A stretch of DNA of 64,000 bases, taken from Mucidula mucida (lineage: Eukaryota; Basidiomycota; Agaricomycetes; Agaricales; Physalacriaceae). The stretch spans positions 1 through 64,000 of the forward strand of contig JADNYV010000120.1 in assembly GCA_015501055.1 (NCBI GenBank). The letters run 5' to 3'. Made by a program: the position numbers and the translations under genes. The notes under the pieces are model-generated. The model saw only the letters and a program-made list of their open reading frames with translations. It was not told the DNA's origin and made no database searches. Of this stretch, positions 56,461 through 64,000 are shown one piece after another. How positions within the stretch are numbered: position 1 is the first letter of the stretch; every line of letters starts with the position of its first letter.

Positions 56461-58328
56461 TTAAGCAGACTTGTTGAGGAACGCAGCGTTGTCTTGCGCT
56501 CTGTCGCATTTTTGAGCGATTGACATGGCGGCTTTCAGGGCTTTTTCTACATCAGACGCGGAAGCATTGTCGATAGGCGTGTGAGAGAAGAGATCTGGAC
56601 GCTGATTAGCTCCCTTGAATGGCCTGGTGACAAACAGACGTACCCTTGAACAGTAAAGTATATCTCATGATCCTCTGCGTGGGTAGGATAGCCAAATCTC
56701 GCACCGCCGGGCCTCTGCGCTGCTTATGGACGCCATGGGTGGGAGTCGAGGGGTTGCTCGATGTCAAAGCCCTAATCGAATGAATCCTCTTTCCCCACGA
56801 ATTGACCCGTCTCTTGATGGACTTCCCATCAGCCGCGGCGTTCTGAGATGGTGATGCGCTGTTCGCTCGTTCGCGTTTCGACGACGAACCAGAGTCGACG
56901 AAAAAGCCCCCGACCACCCCGCACCAGCTGATGAATGCGGCCTCCAATTGATCTGCAACTGATAAGAACGCGTTTGCGACCCCTTGTGCGCTGGGATTCC
57001 GTTCCATACCGGTCATGAGGGTTTCACTGACCTCCACGAGGGCCGGGAGGTAGGTCAGCATCAAGGGTGGCGGCGTGGTCAACGTCTCGCTGGATGCGAG
57101 AGTGCGGAGCCCCAAAAGATAGTGGCGCTCGGTTCGGACTAATCTCGACAAATGAGGAGAGCACGACGAGCGGACTGCCATACTGCACTGAGGGCAGGGT
57201 CGGATAAACACGGCAGTGACGGCTTTAGTGGAGCCTGGATGTCGTCCTCGTTTCGGCCGGGCTGTCCACCTGAGATATGGGCGTTGCCTGTGGAGTGGTT
57301 GCATCAACTGGTCTACGCCACTCAGATTGCCACATTTTCTCGACAGTGCGCATCTTCTCTAACTCATCCAGCAGCGTCTCATCTGATATCCCATCATCCA
57401 TTATGGCCATGGCAAGAGTCCAGCGACGTCGATGGCCGTGTTTGGGATCCCGAGGTCGTCGCGGAAGTTGAGCCTGCACGCCGAGAGTTTGTAGGCAATC
57501 CGGGGAACCGTCTTCATCGTCATCCGCAGAACCAGACAGACTCCAAGTTGACTTCCACCCACTTCGGAGGGACGTACTGGCGATGCCCATGGAGGAATGA
57601 AAGAACGTGTCGCCGATGCTTGTCTTTGGCGGCTCGACAGGACTGGATTGTGATGGAAATTCGCCAGTCCAAGCCAACGATACCAGCGCGTCTGTACTGG
57701 TGTTAGGGTTTGGATATGGGGAACGTGCGATGCGATGGCGTGAACGCATAAACTTGATGCCGGTCAATATTTAGATTTTCTCTTCAATTGAGATGGTGCT
57801 TACCTCGCGTTCTTTTGACGGTGATTGAAACTTGACAGTGCGGGTGATAATCTGCTCCCGAAACGTGGTCTGGGAAAGCGAGGCGGAAGGGATCGAGGGT
57901 AGTGAACTTCGTCTAGATCGCCGTTTCCGCCCCATGGGTTCATAGCCTGTGGCCCTCCGGAGAAGGCTGACCGGTCTGGAAAAGAGAGAGTTGGATGGCG
58001 AAGTTTCTGAAGTGATGTCCTTTGGCTTTGACTTCTTCAACTTGCGGTGTATAGATGCAATTGGGGATGGAAGGGGAATATCAAAGAGAGGTAGAGGAGC
58101 AGGCCTGCGAAACGGTGGTTTGACATCTACTCTTTCAGAGTCCAGGGAAGGAAAGCCAACGGAAGGGGGGCTTGCGACCATGACATCGAGAGGAGCATCG
58201 TCCGTGGATGACAATGCGGAGAAGAAAGAACCGCCGTCATTTGAGGAATCTGAGTCGGAGAAGTGAGGAGACAACTCGGGCGTCGAGAGCGTGCTGGAGT
58301 TGCTCGTCAAGGAAAGACTGCGCTCCAT
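56461..58328 (-). CDS. RhoGEF (DH-domain) protein
   Basis: Exon 1 (58328-57804) begins MERSLSLTSNSSTLSTPE and is Ser/Pro-rich. Exon 2 has SLAWTGEFPSQSSP, RRWTLAMAIMDDGISDE and MRTVEKMWQSEW. Next is the Dbl-homology core: VWQSARRALLICR, then (after a one-base frame change near 57140) LVRTERHYLLGLRTL, LMLTYLPALVEVSETL, FISWCGVVGGFF, a Ser-rich insertion, and RDLAILPTQRIMRYTLLFKDL, the diagnostic CR3 helix. The last exon ends AQKCDRAQDNAAFLNKSA, stop 56461. DH domains exchange GDP on Rho GTPases. No PH domain follows, and the insertion inside the DH domain is unusual by general standards. Confidence 0.8.
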
Positions 58329-59875
58329 GATGTAGGGGACAGGTTCGGATGTGGAGGTGCATATGAAACCGACGTTGGGTACTTATGTAGCCAAGACACG
58401 GCGCACTGGTAAACTGATTTGATGAACAGAGTTGCGTAGCACCGTGGTCCCAGTTGGGTTATCGCCGAGCTACACCGCAAAGTGGGCGTCTGTGCAAGGA
58501 AAAAGACATCAAGTGAATTGCCAACGCATCAAGCCGAGCGTTAACTACAATCCGGAGATCTGAAAGGAGAATGGAAAATGCCTTTAGAGGTGTCTTTTCC
58601 GGCCACCAAAAAGACGCACATTGAGTTTGATACTCGTTCCCGCAGCTACAGCGTGTAACCCGGACTGCTATTCCGTATGTATCGTATTCATCCAGAGCGC
58701 CGCCGAAGGGAATGGAGCCTGTGCTATTTTCTAGCGATAAGGTGAATGCAATGCTGACTGGGCACGTCCAAGACGATACTTGATGGTGTTGAACTTGTTC
58801 AACCGTTGTTGTGAGCCTGTTGCCCCTTCACTTCGTAAGGCAGATGTAGGGATGTTAACCGGTTTTTCGAAAGATCGGAAAATAAGGTTATTGCCATAGT
58901 TTGAAGCTAGTGAAAGTCGTCGTGATGGTTGTTGAAAGAGCCATTTCTGCCGTCGGCATTGTGTCGATCCCAGGGCGCATACATGGATGATAAGTGAGCT
59001 ACTTGACTTTGTGAGCTTGAAGTTGTAATTCGCATAGTAGAGAAACTTTCTTCAAACTCATGCCGGTTTATTCGGTATGCCGGGGACAGAATACCGATCG
59101 CGGTTAAGCAGGAGCGCTAAAACACCACCATTGTGTGCGATTATCATGACATTCGGTCACGAGCACAAAATGAGCGTGTGTGGAACAGATCGCGCCCTGC
59201 GGTTCGTGAATGAGTTAAACAAAGATATATATCAGCGCGCTGCCAGTGTGGAACCAGCAGTCGCCACAAGACCGGGATGGGAATGATAACGCTCAGGGAT
59301 TGACGGTCTTCAAGGGCAGTCGTGGCAGTGCGATTCATACGCAGCGCCACAGCCAGTCCAATCTTGACCAAATCCTTAAATAGCCTTGAGGGGAGGAATG
59401 ATCTGTGAGTTTCTAGCCACCACTCCAGGAGTTCTTTCTGCCATGCCGAAGTAGGAGGGCTGTTCAATGTCTGTATTACGTTAGATTTACCTCTCTAGCC
59501 GCGCATTAACGGGCGCACTGTGAAATATAGAAATTAGAAACACATACCATCGTACCTAGCCCAATAGTGTACATAGTAGGTAGGCTAACTCGGCGCCACA
59601 AACGGCGCTCACTGGCGCTCACCATGGGCGCAACGACGTCGGCAAATCTCGGTACGAGAGCTCTTTCAGTACCAACGATACTTGTAGGCCTAGACTGAGC
59701 CGGCTTTAGCTGGTGATATGGATCCTAGAATTCAGGCGGCATTGTAGTTCTTTACCCCTGGTCCATTGTTTGCCATGTTAGTCGTCTTCACTCCAAAAGT
59801 TTGAATCAGTTCGTCAATCTGCTTAAAGTCTAGCGTTATCAAACACAAGGGTAACGGGTCTCCATTAGTGTATTC
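58329..59875. other. 1.5 kb with one orphan coding-like frame
   Basis: The minus strand at 59467-59144 is open and looks coding (PPTSAWQKELLEWWLETH, then FKDLVKIGLAVALRM). It is preceded by a plausible acceptor (TAATACAG) near 59478, so it may be the last exon of a gene I could not assemble. The remainder is featureless. Confidence 0.4.
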
Positions 59876-61292
59876 CTAGCATTGAGCAGCATAAACTTCG
59901 ATAGAGAAGCACTAGACAACACATCCGATGAGTAGAAGGAACAATGAGACACGTAAGAGCCTACGTTGTATGTGTCCGCATTCGCCGTTGCATCAGCGTC
60001 AGAGAGAGCCTGACTATCAGAGCATCCGTAGCTATTGTCGTCGGTGTCATCCACAGCGTGCGTGAGCTAGATTATGATTAGGCTCATGTTTCCAAAATAA
60101 GGCTAGAAGGGGCTACCTCGTGTAGGACAGTACCACCTCGAATGTTGCGTGCCTCGACGGAGCTTTCTCCAGTGCAAAGTTGTTCGGACGGCACTTCATC
60201 ATAAAACAGATCGCAGAAGTAAATCTAAAACGTATTCAGGACAACCTGGTTGGCGGCAAAAAAAATTCCTACATCGCCGGCAGGCACAGTCGTGTACGCA
60301 ATAACATTCCCGTCGCATGCGTTGTAGTCGTCAGTACAGCTCAGTCAAGTTAAGGCGTGAATCTCCACACAAATAGGTCGTGATGTAGGGAACGCACGTG
60401 TGAGAAGAATCGTTCTCGTTCGCCACGGTATCGAAGTTATCGATAACCGTCTGAGTGTTAGTAGATCTGAAATAAGAGGTATACAATTTGTTGCGGCTGC
60501 CCTTCTCAGAGATATAGGCCGATGCGTTCGCAGCTAGAGTTTGACCTTCGATGAAGCTGACAGAAAACTTGTCATGATGACAGATTTCCCAAGTAGAACA
60601 CAACTCACCTAGCATCAATAAAAGCTGCCTTAGTAGCATCATCGCACACGTTCGGATTTCGCGCATAAACACCAGCTTGGCGCTTTTGAGTGACATCTAG
60701 GTGGACATCTACTGCAAGGACACTTGTCAAGAGGTTGACATGAGTGAGATCGGAGATGCGAGATATGATAGCGTTAGCTCCTGCAACAAGAAAGGAGGAA
60801 ACGGGGGCGAAGGAGAATATGCCAGTGCCAGCAGATTGAAAATCGTAAAGATCAGTCACTAAGGGTACGTTCAGCAATGAAATGTGCGCGTAGACCTGGC
60901 AGTTATGTGTGGGTAACGTTGACAGTCTCACCACTCTGGATGGTGATGTATGCGTTCTCTGTCAGCGAACAGAGAGCTACTGGATATTAAGTAGTTCACT
61001 TCTAAGAAACGTGTCTGCCTACCCTTATACCAGTAAAAGGAACATCGGCGCCGTCCTTGGTAATGGTGAAGGAACGCGTCGGCAGACTATCAAGGAGCGT
61101 GCCATATTTGAGAATTTTGACAGGATCCTGGTTCGTATTCGTGACGGAAGCCACAAAGGACAGGTCACCGATTGAATTTACACTCGATGACGGAGCCGTA
61201 ATGTCGACTGTCAAGCCACCGTGATCTTGGCGCTTCAAAGGAGAGGCAATCGCAAAGGAGACGAAGATAAGGAATGTGAGGGCAGCGAACAT
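59876..61292 (-). CDS. Secreted M35 metalloprotease (deuterolysin / peptidyl-Lys type)
   Basis: Exon 1 (61292-61023) begins with a signal peptide (MFAALTFLIFVSFAIASPL), then GLTVDITAPSSSVNSIGDL and PTRSFTITKDGADVPFTGI. A propeptide with LYDFQSAGTGIFSFAPV follows and ends at a Kex2 site (TQKR|QAG). The mature part has CDDATKAAFIDA, EKGSRNKLYTSYF, ARNIRGGTVLHE-LTHAV (HExxH, split by an intron), then DDTDDNSYGC (the aspzincin Asp motif), and ends CFSIEVYAAQC after a clean last intron. M35 enzymes are zinc endopeptidases secreted for protein digestion. Two junctions in the propeptide (near 61000 and 60905) need one-base corrections. Confidence 0.85.
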
Positions 61293-61335
61293 GGCTGGAA
61301 AGATGGGATAAACAGTATTCCACTTTCTTGGTTTG

Positions 61336-61343
61336 CCTTTATA
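61336..61343 (-). promoter_or_regulatory. TATA box of the M35 protease gene
   Basis: TATAAAGG on the minus strand, 44 nt before the ATG at 61292. Confidence 0.5.
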
Positions 61344-61595
61344 TCATTGCCGGGCATTTCAGGGCTAACTCCAAGCGGGTGTCCTAGGAGGTCCTACGGT
61401 CCTTACACAACAGGCAGGAGCACATGACGGTCTTGCGACGAATAGGCGCATAGTCATTGAGATGGGAGTCGTTGGAGCTGGTGGACACTGGAAGAGGACA
61501 ACGAGGGCGCCGCTTCTAAAATTGAAATTGCAGCACCACGAACACGTGACACCGCTCTCTTTCATTTCGCCCTCATCCCGACGCCACTCAGCAAC
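61344..61595. other. Divergent promoter region, M35 / MYND copy 2
   Basis: About 250 bases shared by two divergent starts; no other element recognised. Confidence 0.45.
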
Positions 61596-63489
61596 ATGGA
61601 CGCGGAAGCTGTTGCGGATTCCATAGCCTCACAGTGCATGGACGAGTTACGAGGCAATCAGAAACGACACCCTAGACGAGTACATCAACTCTAGTATGGT
61701 CGTTCTCAATGGGTTCCAGTTCTGTGAGGACCATGGAAACGAGTTTTGCACGAAGTGCGAGGGCGATACGCGGCTCTTAAACAACGAGGAACTGCCCAAA
61801 CCTACATACAAAAGGCTGAAGAAGTCTATATGGGCTGGGATAGACCCCCGCATACGTTTCTTCAGTGGCTTTGAACGAGGCTCTTGAATAAATCTTATGG
61901 CAGAAACGACCTCCGATATGCGACGTATATGCGCGCTTCAATCCCATTCCCACTGGTGAAATTCATCCATTCCGGAGATCCGAATTGTACGCCTGCGAGC
62001 CTCACCGCGAGGTTGACTGTGAAAGGTGTTTCAACTGGGCGGAGATCTTACAAGGGAAGGAGAAGAGGGATGGCGCCATGGCAGATCGAGGTCAGATTCT
62101 TGGTCTCCTAAAGTCAATGGGCATAGAACTGTCGCCGAACACCAAGATGAAAGACAACATGTTGGAAAAGAAACTCAGTGGCGCACTTACTGCCTCGCAA
62201 TCCCTATCCACCCTTGGACCGTCTTCGCTCAATCCTTTGGAGCTCCCGCTATGGACGGTAAAAACTTCCATTAGGACTAACTGTGAACTCATAGTGTTAT
62301 AGGGCACTGGCAAGGCTTCAGCATTTGAAGCTATGTGTCGTACGAGCATGGCCGAATCGTTAGGCGCCTATGAAAACAAAGTCTCCGAGAAGCCGGAACC
62401 GTTTCCTTTGTATGAAAGCGCCTTCATGGATGCTCGCCAGACATGCAGACATTTCGCGTACCATTTCGCAGCTGGTATGAAGGTCCTTTATTTTGAAAGA
62501 CAAGGGCGACTCGCAAGTCATCTGTATTCGCGTAAGTGATTGATTTTGTCGATTGGGTATCTTATAAGCACTCAACAGCTGTTGCAAATATACAAGTTGC
62601 TCCTCGACGGCTGCATTAATATGGGGAATACTGCCGTCATTGGAAAGATGACCAATGAAGTCGAAAGTATTCCCCATATTAATGCAGCCGTCGAGGAGCA
62701 AGCCCTATTTCATAAAGTTCTAGCGGAGAATGCGCGTCGTGTATCAATCGCCTTCAAACCAAAGAAGAAACGTTATGAGGATACGTTCAAGCCCTCGTTC
62801 GTCGTGCCCATCGGTCCACTCAGCCAGATCGATATCGGAAAGCTCACATATAATACTGGGTGCGAGATATGTGGCAACAAGACAACCAGCCGTTGCTCGC
62901 AGTGTCAGTCTGCATCGTACTGTGGCCAGGTACCGTCCTGCCTTCGTCCAAGTTACCTCTATCTTCTTACTCACTATGAATCACAGTCTGCCAAAAGGCG
63001 CACTGGCCGGAGCACAAGACCATGTGCAAGTCCTTGAAAGGCGGAACCTGGCAGACGATCAAGTTTCATACAAACATCCGCGTCGATGGCCAGCTGCTGA
63101 CGTGCGCGCATATAAACCACCACGGGCCGGTTAAGTATACCATTGAAGCTAAGTCAGACGAGATAGAGATTCCGGTGAACGTCCACGGAGACCAGGCGTT
63201 TCTCATCAAGCTGCAGCGACGTTTGTCCGAGCAAGAAATGACCATGCCTTTCATTTCTCCGAAATCGAGCAAGTCGGACGGGTACCAGTCGATTCTTGTG
63301 TACGACAGACAACGCAGTTTTCGTGCACATGTTTGGAATTTTACGAATGTGGGGGTTTATGAGCAGGTTCTGGGGCACATATGGGCCGAGGAGAATCAGA
63401 AGAAGATGTATAGATGGGCGAGGAGGGTCGGGGATCACGAGTTAAGTGTTTGTTTAGATCGTTCACCAGTACCGGTTCCGACTTGGTAG
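61596..63489 (+). pseudogene. MYND-finger protein, copy 2, damaged
   Basis: It is similar over its whole length to the intact MYND gene and to copy 3: MDAEAVADSIASQ start, NGFQFCEDHGNEFCTKCEGD, EPHREVDCERCFNWAEI, FPLYESAFMDARQT, CEICGNKTTSRCSQCQ (MYND), and a clean C-terminus (YDRQRSFRAHVW, YRWARRVGDHELSVCLDR). Lesions: a one-base frame change near 61647, loss of the first intron's GT donor (near 61850), a frame change near 62490, a 36-bp inverted duplication replacing coding sequence at 62597-62632, and a phase error at the intron inside the MYND finger (62930). I therefore call it a pseudogene, allowing that some one-base changes could be assembly errors. Confidence 0.72.
62597..62701. repeat. 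36-bp perfect inverted repeat (hairpin) inside MYND copy 2
   Basis: The left arm 62597-62632 is the exact reverse complement of the right arm 62666-62701. The 33-nt loop contains a further TCATTGG/CCAATGA pair. The right arm is the native coding sequence (IPHINAAVEEQ); the left arm replaces the residues expected after LLQIYK. Confidence 0.93.
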
Positions 63490-63585
63490 TTTCCGGTAAA
63501 CCTGCGGAATCAAATGCCTTCTTTTCAAATGGCAACGGACACGTGACGGCATTATCTTTCATTTTGCCGTCCATCACCGCAAATC

Positions 63586-64000
63586 ATGTTGGACGAGGAT
63601 GCCATCGCCAATGCGATGGCAGACGCATACCTCTCGGCGATGAATGATGTCGAAGATGCCATTGACAACGATACCATCGATGAGCTCGTCAACTCGTCAA
63701 TGGTCATCATAAATGGGTTTCAGTTTTGCAAAAAACACGGAAACGAGGCCTGTACTCCATGCGAGGGCGACTGTCGCTTGAATAACAACGACACACTCCC
63801 GAAGAATCTCTATAATCGACTGAAAAGGACTGTCTGGGCTGGGATAAGTCCGCTTGTATGTACTTCGTGTTTGATTGACATTTACTGACCGGTGTGACAG
63901 AGCCGTCCACCGATAAACAACATCTACAAAAAGTATAAACCGATACCCACTGGCGAACTCCATCCGATCCGGAGATACGAATTCTATGCTTGTCACGACC
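63586..64000 (+). CDS. MYND-finger protein, copy 3 (runs off right edge)
   Basis: The ATG at 63586 begins MLDEDAIANAMADAYLSAMN. Exon 1 (63586-63855) contains SSMVIINGFQFCKKHGNEAC and CEGDCRLNNNDTLP. A 45-nt intron (GTATGT...GTGACAG) leads to exon 2 at 63901 (PPINNIYKKYKPIPTGELHP, then YEFYACHD). It matches copies 1 and 2; the MYND finger would lie beyond the window. The visible part is intact. It lies 96 bp after copy 2 in the same direction, a tandem duplication. Confidence 0.85.

Overview
The window is nuclear DNA of a filamentous basidiomycete, most likely an agaricomycete. Genes are cut by many short introns (about 43-60 nt, GT...AG), and several families are typical of that class: coiled-coil plus F-box proteins, small basidiomycete-type protein kinases, MYND-finger paralogues, and single-pass membrane proteins with a PPEY tail. 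Housekeeping genes recognised are COG8 and HUB1 (divergent, 180 bp apart) and DPH4. Others are a RhoGEF, an FMO-type monooxygenase, a secreted M35 metalloprotease, a GNAT acetyltransferase and a long Arg/Ser-rich protein.

Layout. 0-10 kb: an F-box gene (cut by the left edge) convergent with a six-exon kinase gene; a 168-residue orphan under a TATA box; an unresolved gene at 5.2-6.1 kb; a second complete F-box gene; the RS-rich gene. 10-23 kb: a transposon block. It holds an EEP/RNase H fragment, a decayed + strand gypsy tail with its LTR, a decayed - strand gypsy element, and a complete 7-kb chromovirus (15826-22879) with two LTRs, of which the 5' LTR carries a Tc1/mariner-type insertion. 22.9-29 kb: a rearranged second copy of the F-box + kinase block. 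The F-box gene is broken into an inverted 5' half (itself hit by a 236-bp solo LTR with a perfect 5-bp TSD) and a direct 3' half, followed by an intact kinase paralogue and a dead third one. 29-39.5 kb: an intact MYND gene, a small coiled-coil gene, GNAT, and an F-box/LRR-like gene whose upstream in-frame exon encodes a membrane segment. 42-53 kb: COG8, HUB1, then three copies of a two-gene module (an unrecognised soluble protein 'Y' and a membrane protein 'X' with a conserved cytoplasmic PPEY motif), then DPH4. 53-64 kb: FMO, RhoGEF, M35 protease, then two MYND paralogues in tandem, one broken and one running off the right edge.

Two cautions. Many genes right of 42 kb, including single-copy housekeeping genes (COG8, DPH4), carry isolated one-base frame changes, often in short homopolymers. 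That pattern fits residual assembly indels at least as well as gene death, so 'broken' calls there are provisional. Functional names rest on motifs read by eye; no database search was possible.

The features most worth following are the X/Y module array with its PPEY tails, the membrane-anchored F-box protein, the 36-bp perfect hairpin inside a MYND gene, and the CpG-biased decay of the chromovirus.
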